This document shows positions 10,925 through 25,547 of a DNA stretch of 64,000 bases, in pieces. The first letter of the stretch is position 1. Every line of letters starts with the position of its first letter. The position numbers were made by a program, and so were the translations under genes. The notes below the pieces were generated by a model. The model was not told where the DNA came from. It did no database searches and saw nothing but the letters and a program-made list of their open reading frames with translations. The DNA comes from Mallotus nudiflorus. Its lineage: Eukaryota > Streptophyta > Magnoliopsida > Malpighiales > Euphorbiaceae. The stretch is from positions 6,510,001 through 6,574,000 of the forward strand of contig CANTUR010000793.1 in assembly GCA_947683625.1 (NCBI GenBank). The letters run 5' to 3'.

Positions 10925-13900
10925 AAAACCATTGTGCGCAAATTTGCATGAGTTGACATTTTGTGTTTAAACATGTGCAAGCATGCACAAATTGTGCATT
11001 CAATTATGTCAATTATATTCATGAGTTTAGCTTGGTAAAATATGTACTTAGTATTGTGAATATGAAATTGGAACATTGGATAACATGTTGATAACCATTT
11101 GTGCGCGAATTTACATGAGCTCATACTTTGCATTCAAACATGCGCAAATGTGCAAAATTGTTCATTCAATTCTATCAATTTGATTTATTAGTTTGGAATG
11201 TTGGAGTAAGATTTTAGGATGTTCAATATACAATTGGAACATTGGATAACATGTTCAAAACCATTTGTGTGCAAATTTACACGAGCTTATATGTTTGCCT
11301 TTAAACATGGGCAAATTTTCAAACTTGTGCATTCAATTCAATCAATTTGATTAATAAGTTTGGAATGTTGGAATATGATTTTAGGATGTTCAATATGCAA
11401 TTTGAACATTACATAAGATGTTCAAAACCATTGTGTGCAAATTTGCATGAGTTGACATTTTGCATTCAAACATGTGTAAGCATGCACAAATTGTGCATTC
11501 AATTATGTCAATTATATTCATGAGTTTAGCATAGTATAATATGTACTTAGTATTGTGAATATGTAATTGGAACATTAGATAACATGTTGAAAACCATTTG
11601 TGCACAAATTTACACAAGCTCATATTTTGCTTTTAAATATGCGCAAATGTGCAAAATTGTGCATTCAATTCAAACAATTTGATTTATTGGTTTTGAATGT
11701 TGGAGTAAGATTTTAGGATGTTCAATATGCAATTGTAACAATGGATAACATGCTCAAAACCATTTGTGCGCAAATTTACATGAGCTCATATTTTGCCTTC
11801 AAACATGGGCAAATGTGCAAACTTGTGCATTCAATTCAATTAATTTGATTAATAAGTTTTGAATTTTGGAATATGATTTTAGGATGTTCAATATGCAATT
11901 GGAGCATTACATAACATGTTCAAAACCATTATTTGCAAATTGGCATAAGTTGACATTTTGCGTTAAAACATGCACAAATTGTGCATTCAATTATGTCAAT
12001 TATATTAATGAGTTAAGCTTGGTAGAATATGTACTTAGTATTATGAATATGCAATTGGAACATTAGATAACATGTTGAAAACCATTTGTCTATTAATTTG
12101 CACGAGTTCAAGTTTTGCGTTAAAATATGTGCAAATGTGCACAAATTTTGCATTCAATTAAATCTAATTGATTTATGATTTTGGAAAGACGTAATATGAT
12201 TTTAGGATGTTAAATATTCATTTGGAACATTGGATAAAATATTAAAGTCCATTTTTATTCAAATTTACGTGAGCTCATATTTTACGTTCAAACATGCGCA
12301 AATATGCAAAATTTTGCATTCAATTCCATCAATTTGATTTATGAGTGTGGAATGTTGGAATATGATCTTAGAATGTTCATTATGCAATTGGAATGTTGGA
12401 TAACATGTTCAAAACCATTGTGTGCAAATTTGCATGAGTTCACTTTTTGTGTTCAAACGTGTGCAAATTGTGCATTCAATTATGTCAATTATATTCACAA
12501 TTTAGCATGGAAGAATATGTACTTAGTGTTGTGAATATGCAATTGGAACATTGGATAACATGTTGAGCGCCATTTGTGAACAAATTTGCACGAGTTCATG
12601 TTTTGCGTTCAAACATGCGCAAATGTGCACAAATTATGCAATCAATTAAATCTAATTGATTTACGACTTCAGAAAGATGGAATATGATTTTAGTATATTA
12701 AATATGAAATTGGAACATTACATAACATATTAAAAACCATTTGTGCGCTAATTTACAAGAGCTTATATTTTGCCTTCAAACATGCACAAATGCGTAAAAT
12801 TGTGCATTCAATTCGATCAATTTGATTTATGAGTTTGGAATGTTGGAATATGATTTAGGATGTTCAATATGCAATTGGAACATTGGATAACATATTCAAA
12901 ACCGTTTGTGCTCGAATTTACACAAGCTCATATTTTGAGTTCAATCATGCACAAATGTGCAAAATTTTGCATTTAATTAAATCAATTTTGATTTATTAGT
13001 TTGGAATGTTGGAAAATGATTTTAGGATGTTCAATATGCAGTTGGAACATTTGATAGCATGTTCAAAACCATTTGTGTGCAAATTTACACAACCTCATAT
13101 TTTGCCTTCAATCATGTACAAATGTGCAAAATTATGCATTCAATACAATCAATTTGATTTAAAAGTTTGGTATGTTTTACTATGATTTTAGGATGTTATG
13201 CAATTCAAACATTGCACAACATATTAAAAACTATTTGTGTGCAAATTTACACGAGCTCATATTTGCCCATTAAACATGCGCAAATGTGCAAAATTGTACA
13301 TTCAATTCAATCAATTTGATTTATAAGTTTGGAATGTTGGAATATGATTTTAGGATGTTCATGCAATTGGAAAATTGCATAACATGCTCAAAGCCATTAT
13401 GCATAAATTTGCATGAGTTCACATTTTACATTTAAACGTGTACATATGTGCACATATTGTGCATTCAATTATGTCAATATTTTCATATTTTAGCATGGAA
13501 TAATATGTACCTTAGTATTGTGAATATGCAATCAGAACATTGGATAACATGTTGAAAAGCATTTGTGAACAAATTTGTTTAAGTTTAGGTTTTGTGTTCA
13601 AACAGGTGCAAATGTGCACAAATTTTGCATTCAATTAAATCTAATTGATTTACGTGTTCATAAAGATGGAATATGATTTTAGGATGTTAAATATGCAACT
13701 GGAACATTGCATAACATATTAAAAACCATTTGTGCTCAAATTTACATGAACTCATATTTTGCATTCAAACATGCACAAATGTGCAAATTTGTGCATTCAA
13801 TTTGATCAATTTCATTTATGAGTTTGGAATGTTGGAATATGATTTAAGGATGTTACATATGCAATTGGAAAGTTGGATAACATGTTCAAAACCATTCGTG

Positions 13901-16082
13901 CCCAAATTTACATGAGTTCATATTTTGCATTCAAACATATACAAATGTACAAAATTATGCATTCAATTCAATCAATTTGATTTATAAGTTTGGAATGTTG
14001 GAATATGATTTTAGGATGTTCAATATGCAATTACAACATTGTGCATAAATTTGCATGAGTTCACATTTTGCATTCAAACATGTGCAAACGTACGCAAATT
14101 GTGCATTCAATACAATCAATTTGATTTATAAGTTTGGTATGTTGCAATGTGTTTTTAGGATGTTAAATATGCAATTCAAAAATTGCATAACATATTAAAA
14201 ATCATTTGTGCGCAAATTTACACTAGCTCATATTTTGGCTTCAAACATGCGCAAATGTGCAAAATTGTTCATTCAATTCAATCAATTTGATTTATAAGTT
14301 TGGAAAGCTGGAATATGATTTTAGGATGTTCAATATGCAATTTGAAAATTGCATAACATGCTCAAAGCCATTGTGCACAAATTTGCATGAGTTCATATTT
14401 TGCATTCAAACATATGCATTCAATAATGTCAATTATATTCATAGTTTAGCATGGAATAATATGTAATTAGTATTGTGAATATGCAATTGGAACATTGGAT
14501 AACATGTTGAAAAGCATTTATGCACAAATTTGCACGAGTTTAGGTTTTGCATTCAAGCATGCACAAATGTGCACAAATTGTGCATTGAATTAAATATAAT
14601 TGATTCACGAGTTCATAAAGATGGAATATGATTTTTGGGTGTTAAATATGCAATTGAAACATTGCATAACATATTAAAAACCATTTGTGCACAAATTTAC
14701 ATGAGCTTATATTTTGCATTCAAACATGCAAAAATGTGCAAAATTGTGCATTCAATTTGACCAATTTGATTTATGAGTTTGGAATGTTGGAATATGATTT
14801 TAGCATGTTCAATATGCAATTGGAACATTGGATAACATGTCCAAAACCATTTGTGCGCAAATTTACACAAGCTCATATTTTGCCTTCAAACATACGCAAA
14901 TGTGCAAAATTGTGCATTCAATTCAATCAATTTAATTTATAAGTTTGGAATGTTGGAATATGATTTTATAATGTTCAATATGCAATTGGAACATTGCATA
15001 ACATTTTCAAAATAATTGTGCACAAATTTGCATGAGTTCACATTTTGCATTCAAATGTGTGCAAACGTGCGAAAATTGTGCATTCAATTTTGTCAATTTT
15101 ATTCACGGTTTAGCATAGTAGAATATGTACTTAGTATTGTGAATATGCAATTGGAACAATGGATAACATGGTGAAAAGCATTTGTGCATAAATTTGCACT
15201 AGTTCAGGTTTTATGTTCAAACATGGGCAAATGTGCACAAATTGTTCACTCATTTAAATCTAATTGATTCACGAGTTCAAAAAGATGGAATATGATTTTC
15301 GGATGTTAAATATGCAATTGGAACATTGCATAACATATTAAAAACCATTTGTGTGCAAATTTACACAAGCTTATATTTTGCATTCAAACATGCAAAAATG
15401 TGCATTCAATTCAATCAATTTGATTTATGAGTTTGGAATGTTGGAATATGATTTTAGCTTGTTCAATATGCAATTGGAACATTGGATAACATGTCCAAAA
15501 CCATTTGTGCACAAATTTACACGAGCTCATATTTTGCCTTCAAACATATGCAAATGTGCAAAATTGTGAATTCAATTCAATCAATTTGATTTATAATTTT
15601 GGAATATTGGAATATGATTTTATGATGTTTAATATGCAATTGGAACATTGCATAACATGTACAAAACAATTGTGCACAAATTTGCATGAGTTCACATTTT
15701 GCGTTCAAATGTGCAAAAATTGTGCATTCAATTATGTCAATTATATTCATAGTTTAGCATGGTAGAATATGTACTTAGTATTGTGAATATGCAATTGGAA
15801 CATTGGATAACATGTTGAATTCCATTTGTGCACAAATTTGCATGAGTTCATGTTTTGCATTCAAACATGCGCAAATGTGCACAAATTGTGCATTCAATTA
15901 AATCTAATTGATTTATGAGTTCAAAAAAATGGAATATGATTTTAGGATGTTAAATATTCAATTGGAACATTGCATAACATATTAAAAACTATTTGTGTGA
16001 AAATTTACACAAGCTCATATTTTGTGTTCAAACATGCACAAATGTGCAAAATTGTGCATTCAATTCGAACAATTTGATTTAT
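10925..16082 (+). repeat. Satellite array, plus orientation, A-B-C(n) domain continued
   Basis: The same A, B and C monomers as at 1-5448 continue. B monomers are near 12145, 12645, 13640, 14590, 15250 and 15900, with one to four C monomers in each unit. Runs of four C monomers occur at about 12820-13310 and 13805-14275. Small monomer-level deletions are visible: about 6 bp near 13196 and about 20 bp near 14041. No gene is seen. Confidence 0.95.
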
Positions 16083-16090
16083 AAATTTGC
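16076..16090. other. Higher-order domain boundary with truncated monomer
   Basis: A C monomer reaches tttgatttata and then jumps to aatttgcataagttcacaat, skipping roughly 95 bp of the expected monomer. Left of this point the order is A-B-C(n). Right of it B disappears and a trimeric pattern takes over. Confidence 0.75.
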
Positions 16091-19000
16091 ATAAGTTCAC
16101 AATTTGTTTTCTAACATATGCCAACGTGCACAAACTGTGCATTCAATTATATCAATTATATTCTGGAGTTTAGCTTGGTAGAATATGTACTTAGTAAGGT
16201 GAATATGCAATTGGAACATTGGATAACATGTTGAAAGCCATTTATGCACAAATTTACACGAGTTCAAGTTTTGCGTTCAAGAGACCGCAAATGTGCACAA
16301 ATTGTGCATTAAATTAAATCAATTTGATTTACGAGTTTGGAATGTTGGAATATGATTTTAGGATATTCAGTATGCAATTGGAACAATGGATAACTTGTTC
16401 AAAACCATTATGCGCAAGCTTGCATGTGTTTAATATTTGCTTTCTAACATGCGCAAACATGCACAAACTATGAATTCAATTATGTCAATCATATTCAGGA
16501 GTTTAGTACAGTAGAATATGTACTTAGTATAATGAATATGCAATTGGAACATTGGATAACATGTTGAAAACCATTGGTGCACAAATTTGCACGAGTTCAG
16601 GTTTTGGGTTCAAACATTCGCTAATGTGCACAAATTATGCATTCAATTAAATCAACTTGATTTATGAGTTTGGAAAGTTGGAATATGATTTTAGGATATT
16701 CAATATGCAATTGGAGCAATGGATAACATGTTTAAAACCATTATGCGCAAATTTGTATGAGTTCATAATTTGCTTTCTAACATGGGCAAACGTGCACAAA
16801 CTTTGCATTCAATTATGTCAATTATATTCAGGAGTTTAGCATGGTAGAATATGTACTTAGTATGGTGAATATGCAATTGGAACATTGGAAAACATGTTGA
16901 AAACCATTTGTGCACAAATTTGCACGAGTTCAAGTTTTGCATTCAAACAAGTGCAAATGTTCACAAATTGTTGATTCAATTATTTCAGTTATATTCACAA
17001 GTTTATAATGGTAGAATATGTACTTAGTATTACGAATATGCAATTGGTACTTTGGATAACATGTTGAAAATGATTTGTGTATAAATTTGCACGAATTCAG
17101 GATTTGAGTTCAAATATTCGTAAATGTGCACAAAAATTGTGCATTCAAATAAATCAATTTGATTTATATGTTTGGAATTTTGGAATATTATTTTGAATAT
17201 TCAATATGCAATTGGAACAATGGATAACATGTTCAAAACCATTATGCGCAAAATTGCATGACTTCACAATTTGCGTTCTGACTTGCGCAAACGTGCACAA
17301 ACTGTGCATTCAATTATCTCAATTACATTTAGGAGTTTATCATAGTACAATATGTACTTAATATAGTGAATATGCAATTGGAACATTGGATAACATGTTG
17401 AAAGCCATTTTTACACAAATTTGCACAAGTTCAAGTTTTGTGTTCAAATAAGCGCAAATGTGCATAAATTGTACATTCAATTATTTCAATTATATTTATA
17501 GGTTTAGCATGGTAGAAAATACACTTAGTATAATAAATATGCAATTGGTACTTTGGATAACTTGTTGAAAACCATTTGTGCATAAATTTGCATGAGTTCA
17601 GGTTTTAGGTTCAAACATTTGCAAATGTGTACAAATTGTGCATTCAATTAAATCAATTTGCTTTATGATTTTAGAATGTTAGAATATGATTTTAGTATAT
17701 TCAATATGCAATAATGGATAACATGTTCAAAACCAATATGCGTAAATTTCCATGAGTTCATAATTTGCTTTCTAACATGCGCAAACATGCACAAACTGTG
17801 CATTTTATTATGTCAATTATATTCAGGAGTTTAGCAAGGTGGAATAAGTACTTAATACGGTGAATAGGCAATTGGAACACTGGATAACTTATTGAAAACC
17901 ATTTGTGCATAAATTTGCACGAGTTCAAGTTTTGCGTTTAAACAAATGCAAATATGCACAAATTGTGCATTCAATTATTTCAGCTATATTCACAAGTTTA
18001 GCATGGCGGAATATGTACTTAATATTATGAATATGCAATTATTACTATGGATAACATGTTGAAAACCATTTGTGCATAAATTTGCACGAGTTTAGGTTTT
18101 GAGTTCAAACATTCGCAAATGTGCACAAATTGTGCATTCAATTAAGTCAACTTGATTTATGAGTTTGGAACATTGAAATATGATTTTCAGATATTCAATA
18201 TGCAATTGGAACAATGGATAACTTATTCAAAACCATTATGCTCAAATTTGTAAGAGTTCATAATTTTCATTCTAACATGTGCAAATGTGCACAAACTATA
18301 CATCGAATTATGTCAATTATATTTAGGAGTTTAGCATGGTAAAATATGTACTTAGTATGGTGAATATGCAGTTGGAACATTGGATAACATGTTGAAAACC
18401 ATTTGCGCAAAAATTTGCAAGAGTTCAAATTTTATGTTCAAACAAATGCAAATGTGCATAAATAGTGCATTCAATTATTTCAGTTATATTTATAAGTTTA
18501 GCATGGTAGAATGTGTAGTTAGTATTATGAATATGAAATTGGTACTTTAGATAACATGTTGAAAACCATTTGTGCATAATTTTGCATGAGTTCAGGTTTT
18601 GGGTTCAAACATTTACAAATGTGCACAAATTGTACATTCAATTAAATCAATTTGATTTATGAGTTTGGAATGTTGGAATATGATTTTAGGATATTCAATA
18701 TGCAATTGGAACAATGGATAACTTGTTCAAAATCGTTATGTACAAATTTGCATGAGTTCACAATTTGTATTCTAATGTGTGCAAACGTGCACAAATTGTG
18801 CATTCAATTATGTCAATTATATTTAGGAGTTTAGCATTGTAGAATATGTACTTAGTATGGTGGATATGCAATTGGAACATTAGATAACATGTTGAAAACC
18901 ATTTGTGCACAAATTTGCACGAGTGCAAGTTTTGTCTTAAAAAAAGCACAAATTTACACAAATTGTGCATTCAATTATTTCAGTTATATTCACAAGTTTA

Positions 19001-19795
19001 GCATGGTAGAATATGTACTTAGTATAATGAATATGCAATTGGTACTTTGGATAACATGTTGAAAACCATTTGTGAATAAATTTGCACGAGTATAAGTTTT
19101 AGGTTCAAACATTCGCAAATGTGCACAAATTGTGCATTCAATTAAATCAATTTGATTTATGAGTTTGGAATGTTGGAATATGATTTTAGGATATTCAAAA
19201 AGCAATTGGAACATTGGATAACTTGTTCAAAACCATTATGTGCAAATTTGCTTGAGTTCACAATTTACCTTCTAACATGTGCAAACGTGCACAAACTATA
19301 CATTCAATTATGTCAATTATATTCAAGAGTTTAGCATGGTAGAATATGTACTCAGTATGGTGAATATGCAATTGGAATATTGGATAACATGTTGAAAACC
19401 ATTTGTGCAAAAAATTGCACGAGTTCAAGTTTTGAGTTTAAACAAGTGAAAATGTGCACAAATTGTGCATTCAATTATTTCATCTATATTCATAAGTTTA
19501 ACATGGTATAATATGTACTTATTATTTTGGATATGCAATTGGTACTTTGGATAACATGTTCAAAACCATTTGTGCATAAATTAGCATAAGTTTAGGTTTT
19601 AGGTTCAAATATTCGCAAATGTGCACAAATTGTGCATTCAATTAAATCAATTTGATTTATGAGTTTGGAATGTGGGAATATGATTGTGAATAGTCAATAT
19701 GCAATTGGAACAGTGGATAACATATTCAAAACCATTATGCGCAAATTTGCATGAGTTCACAATTTGTGTTCTAACGTGGGCAAACGTGCATAAAC
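16083..19795 (+). repeat. Trimeric higher-order satellite, about 500-bp unit
   Basis: Three monomer types alternate: C (aaatcaatttgatttatgag), A (ending ttatattcaggagtttagc) and A' (atttcagttatattcacaag). C landmarks fall near 16650, 17150, 17650, 18150, 18652, 19152 and 19652, so the unit is almost exactly 500 bp. Copies are also marked by ttctaacatgcgcaaacgtg in A and by attggtactttggataac in A'. The first unit or two lack A' and look transitional. No gene is seen. Confidence 0.92.
19791..19795. repeat. Target site duplication, left copy (first solo LTR)
   Basis: TAAAC precedes the LTR; AAAAC follows it at 20635-20639, one mismatch. The satellite continues in phase across the insertion. 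Confidence 0.7.
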
Positions 19796-20634
19796 TGATG
19801 TGAATCCAAGTTCAAAGCATAAAGAGATCCAAGATCCATTAATAGTACAAGAAGGCGCAATCACAAGGTCCAAAGCCAAGAAGCTTCAAGAAGCCATATT
19901 GGGTTTAATTAGGGACATTTGGAAAGCCCAAGAATTTCAACCCAATAAGGCATCCATGGAGGCCCAAGGAATAATATTTAACTTGTTTTTGTGTTAATAA
20001 TAATTAAGATTACATGTAGCCACCATATACAAGTTAATGGGGTAATTAATACCAAGTAATGGCTATTAATGTGGGTAGTGGCTATTAAGAGCCACCATAT
20101 ACAAGTTAATGGGGTAATTAATACCAAGTAATGGCTATTAATGTGGGTAGTGGTTATTAAGGCCATTTAAGAGTAAAAGTAATCCTATGTGTGTGAGTCT
20201 ATTTTAGTAGTGTGTGCATGGACTTGTACTCTATATAAACAAGTCTTTTTCTTTCTTTTGGAGCATGATTGAATTTGATATATGAATTATAACTTTGTTT
20301 GAGTTTTATTGTGAGGAATTTTGTCTTTAATTTCTTGCATGAACTTTGTGACTTATCAAGCTTTATTCTAGCTTGTGGTCTCAAAATCTAAATCTTTGTT
20401 TTCTTGTTATTTATCAAAATTTCTTATTTGTGGCATAAGAGGAAATTCAAAGTCTATCTTGGTATCTTTATCCTTATTGGTAAAGGGGTTAAGTAGCATC
20501 TATCTTCTTACTTCAATCTTTGAACGATTCGAATTTATGGATTAAATTGGTAATTTCTAGTTTTCTTCTAATTCAACTTGTCATAGTATTCTTGCTATTG
20601 GGGAGTTAATTGATGAAATCTACAATTCCCAGCA
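19796..20634 (+). mobile_element. Solo LTR, element 1 family
   Basis: This is an 839-bp copy of the element 1 LTR with nothing internal, as expected after recombination between the two LTRs of a full element. It begins TGATGTGAATCC and ends CCCAGCA, where other copies end CCCATCA. The coding part at its start is still open and reads GAITRSKAKKLQEAILGLI, with alanine in place of the usual proline. The 72-bp duplication is at 20018-20161 and the TATA box lies in 20220-20246. Confidence 0.95.
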
Positions 20635-23279
20635 AAAACTATGCATTCAATTATGTCAATTATATTCATGAGTTTATCATGGTAAAATATGTACTTAGTA
20701 TGGTGAATATGCAATTGGAACATTGGATAACATGTTGAAAACCATTTGTGCAAAAATTTGCACAAGTTCAAGTTTTGCATTCAATCAAGTTCAAATATGC
20801 ACAAATTGTGCACTCAATTAAAGCAATTTGGTTTATGAATTTTGGAATAGTGGAAAATGATTTTATGATGTTCAATATGCAAGTTGGACATTGGATAACA
20901 TGTTGAAAACCAATCGTGCACAAATTTGCACAAGTTCAGGTTTCGAGTTCAAACATTCGTAAATATTCACCAATTGAGCATTAAATAAAATCAATTTGAT
21001 TTATGAGTTTTGAATGTTGGAATATCATTTTAGGATGTTCAATATGCAATTGGAACATTTCATAACATGTTCAAAACCATTGTGCGCAAATTTGCATGAT
21101 TTCACATTTTTTGTCCAAACATACGTGAATGTGAACAAATTGTGCATTCAATTATGTCAATTATATTCATGAGCTTAGCATCATAGAATATGTACTTGGT
21201 ATTAAGAATATGCAATTAGAACTTTGGATAACTTATTGAAAACTGTTTCTGCACAAATTTGCATGAGTTAACATTTTGCATTCAAACATGCGCAAATGTG
21301 CACAAATGGGGCATTCAAATAAACCAATTTGATTTATGAGTTTGGAATGATGGAATACAATTTTACGATGTTGAATATGCAAGTGGAAATTTGGATAACA
21401 TGTTGATAACCATTGTGCGCAAATTTTTCTGAGTCCTATTTTGCGTTCAAACATGCGCAAATGTTCAATAATTGGAATTCAATTAAAATAATTTGATTTA
21501 TGAGATTTCAATGTTGGAATATGATTTTAGGATGTTCAATATGTAATTGGAGCATTGCATAACATGTTCAAAACCATTGTGCGCAAATTTGCATAAGTTC
21601 AGATCTTACATTCAAACATGCACAAATTGTGCATTCAATTATGTCAATTATATTCATGAGCTTATCATGGTAGAATTTGTACTTATTATTGTGAGTATGC
21701 AATTGGAACACTGGATAGCATGTTCAAAACCATTTGTGCACAAATTTGCACATGTTCAGGTTTTGTGTTCAAACACGCGCAAATGTGCACAAATTGTGCA
21801 TTCAATTAAATCAATTTGATTTATGAGTTTGGAATGTTTGGATATAATTTTAGGATATTCAATATGCCTTTGGAACAATGGATAACATGTTCAAAACCAT
21901 TCTGTGTAAATTTACATGAGTTCACATTTTGCGTTCAAGCATGCACAAACGTGCACAAATTGTGCTTTCAATTATTTCAATTATATTCAGGAGTTTAGCA
22001 AGGTAGAGTATTTACATAATATTATGAATATGCAATTGGAACATTGGATGACATGTTGAAAACCATTTGTGAGCAAATTTGCATGAGTTCAAGTTTTGCA
22101 TTCAAACATGCACAAATTGTGCATTCAATTAAATAAATTTGATTTATGAGTTTGGAATATTGGAATATGATATTAGGATGTTCAATATGCAATTAGAACA
22201 ATGGATAACATGTTCAAAAAAATTGTGAACAAATTTGCATGAGTTTACATTTTGCGTTCAAACATGAACAAATTGTGGATTCAATTATGTCAATTATATT
22301 CATATTTTTAGCATGGTAGAATATATACTTAGTATTGTGAATATTCAATTGGAACATTGGATAAAATGTTAAAAACCATTTGTGCACAAATTTGAATGAA
22401 TTCAGGTTTTGCATTCAAACATGCGCAAATATGCACAAATTGAGCATTCAATTAAATCTATTTGATTTTTGATTTTTCACTGATGAAATATGATTTTAGG
22501 AAGTTAAATATGCAATTGTAACATTGGATAAGATTTTGAAAATGATTTGTGCACAAATTTACATGAGCTTATATTTTGCGTTCAAATATGCGCAACTGTG
22601 CAAAATTGTGCATTCAATTAAATCAATTGGATTTATGAGTTTGAAAGGTTGGAATATGATTTTAGGATGTTCAATATGCAATTGGAACATTGGATAAAAT
22701 GTTCAAAACCATTGTGCGCAAATTTGTATGAGTTCAGATTTTGCATTCAAACATACAAACACGTGCACAAATTATGTGTCCAATTATGTCAATTATATTA
22801 ATGAGCTTAGCATGGTAGAATATGTACTTAGTACTATTAATATGGAACATTGGATATCATGTTGAAAACCATTTGTGAATAAATTTGCACGAGTTCAGGT
22901 TTTGTGTTCAAGCATGCGAAATGTGCCCAAATTGTGCATTCAATTAAATCAAATTGTTTTATGCATTTTGAAAGAAGGAATATGATTTTATGATGTTCAA
23001 TAAGCAAGTAGGACATTGGATAACATGTTTAAAACCAATTATGCATAAATTTGCACAATTTTAGGTTTTGCGTTCAAACATGCGCAAATGTACACAAATT
23101 GGGCATTCAATTAAATCAATTTTATTTATGAGTTTGGAATGTTGGAGTATGATTTTAGGATGTTCAATATGCAATTGGAACATTAGATACCATGCTAAAA
23201 ACCATTGTGTGCAAATTTGCATGAGTTCACATTTTGTGTTCAAACATGGGCAAACGTGCACAAAGTGTGCATTCAATTA

Positions 23280-24300
23280 TATTCACAAGTTTAGCATGGT
23301 AGAATACGTAACTAGTATGGTGAATATGTGATTAGAAAATTGGATAACATGTTGAAAACTATTTGTGCACAACTTTGCATGAGTTCCAGTTTTACGTTCA
23401 AACAAGCTCAAATGTGCATAAATTTTGCATTCAATTATTTCAGTTATATGTACTTAGTATTATGAATATGCAATTGTTACTTTGGATAACATGTTAAAAA
23501 CCATTTGTGCATAAATTTGCATGAGTTCAAGTTTTGGGTTCAAACATTCGCAAATGTGCACAAATTGTGCATTCTTTTATATCAATTTGATTTATGAGTT
23601 TTGGAATGTTGGAATATGATTTTGAATATTCAATATGCAATTGGAGCAATGAATAACATGTTCAAAACCATTATGCATAAATTTGCATGAGTTCATAATT
23701 TGCTTTCTAACATGCACAAATGTGCACATACTATGCATTCAATTATATCAATTATATTCAGGAGTTTAGCATGGTAGAATATGCACTTAGTATGGTGAAT
23801 TTTCAATTGGAACATTGGATAACATATTGAAAACCATTTTTGCACAAATTTGCATGAGTTTAAGTTTTGCGTTCAAACAAGCGCAAATGTGCACAAATTT
23901 TGCATTCAATTATTTCAGTTATATTCACAAGTTTAGCATTGTAGAATATGTACTTATTATTATGAATATGCAATTGGTACTTTGGATAACATGTTGAAAA
24001 CCATTTGTGCATAAATTTGCACGAGTCAAGTTTTGGGTTCAAACATTCGCAAATGCACACAAATTGTGCATTCAATTAAATCAATTTGATTTATGAGTTT
24101 GGAATGTTGGAATATGATTTTAGGATATTTAATATGCAATTGGAACAATGGATAACTTGTTCAAAACCATTATGCACAAATTTGCATGAGTTTACAATTT
24201 GTGTTCTAACATGCATAATTGTGCACAAATTGTGCATTCAGTTATGTTTATTATATTCAGGAGTTTAGCATAGTAGAATATGTACTTAGTATGGCTAATA
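23280..24300 (+). repeat. Island of the 500-bp trimer within the mixed domain
   Basis: The diagnostic A' type (tatttcagttatattcacaa) and the C type with attggaacaatggataactt reappear here. C landmarks near 23587 and 24086 are about 500 bp apart. Flanking sequence is mixed A, C and D. Confidence 0.75.
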
Positions 24301-25542
24301 TACAATTGGAACATTGGATAACATGTTGAAAACCATTTGTTCAGAAATTTGCACGAGTTCATGTTTTACGTTCAAACAAACGTAAATGCACACAAATTGT
24401 GCATTCAATTAAACCAATTTGATTTATGAATTTTGAATGATGGAAAATGATTTTATTATGTTCAATATGCAAGTGGAACATTGGATAACATGTTGAAAAC
24501 CAATCGTGCACAAATTTGCACGAGTTCTGTTTTTGTGTTCAAACATTCACAATTGTTCATAAATTGGGCACTAAATTAAATCAATTTGATTTATGAGTTT
24601 TGAATGTTGAATGTTGAAATATGATTCTAGGATGTTAAATATGCAATTGGAACATTGCATAACGTGTTGAAAACCATTACATGCAAATTTGCATGATTTC
24701 ACATTTTGTGCTCAAATGTGCGCAAATGTGCACAAATTGTGCATTCAATTATGTCAATTATATTCATGAGCTTAGCATCATAAAATTTGTACTTGGTATT
24801 AAGAATATGTAATTGGAACTTTGGATAGCATGTTGAAAACCATTTCTGCATAGATTTGCATAAGTTTAGGTTTTGCGTTCAAACATGCATAAGTGTTCAC
24901 AAATTGGGCATTCAATTAAACCAATTTGGTTTATGTGTTTGGAATGATGGAATATGATTTTATGAAGTTGAATATGCAAGTGGGACATTGGATAACATGT
25001 TGAAAACCATTGTGCGCAAATTTGTCCGAATATTGTTTTGCATTCAAACATGTGCAAATGTTCACAAATTGGGAATTTGATTAAAATAATTTGATTTATA
25101 ATTTTTGAATGTTGGAATATGATTTTAGGATGTGCAATATGCAAATGTAACATTTCATAACATGTTTTCAAAACCATTATGCGCAAATTTGCATGAGTTC
25201 ACATTTTGTGTGCAAATGTGCACAAACTGTGCATTCAATTATGTCAATTATATTCATAAGCTTAGAATGGTCAAATATCTACTTAGTATTATGAGTATGC
25301 AATTAGAACATTTGATAACATGTTGAAAACTATTTGTGCACAAATTTGCACATTTTAGGTTTTGGGTTCAAACAAGTGCAAATGTGCACAAATTGTGCAT
25401 TCAATTAAAACTATTTGATTTTTGAGTTTGGAATGTTGGAATATGATTTTGGGATGTTCAATATTCAATTGGAACAATGCATAACATGTTCAAAACCATT
25501 GTGTGCAAATTTTCATGAGTTCACATTTTGCATTCAAACATA

Positions 25543-25547
25543 CGCAA
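25543..25547. repeat. Target site duplication, left copy (second solo LTR)
   Basis: CGCAA here matches CGCAA at 26387-26391 exactly. Confidence 0.9.

Larger units (their letters stand above)
20635..25547 (+). repeat. Satellite array, plus orientation, mixed domain
   Basis: A and C monomers alternate with occasional B and with a D type. D is marked by gatttatgagtttggaatga followed by tggaatatg or tggaaaatg and by a following aagtgggacattggataac (for example near 20820, 21320, 24420 and 24920). A 500-bp trimer island lies inside at about 23280-24300. No gene is seen. Confidence 0.93.
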
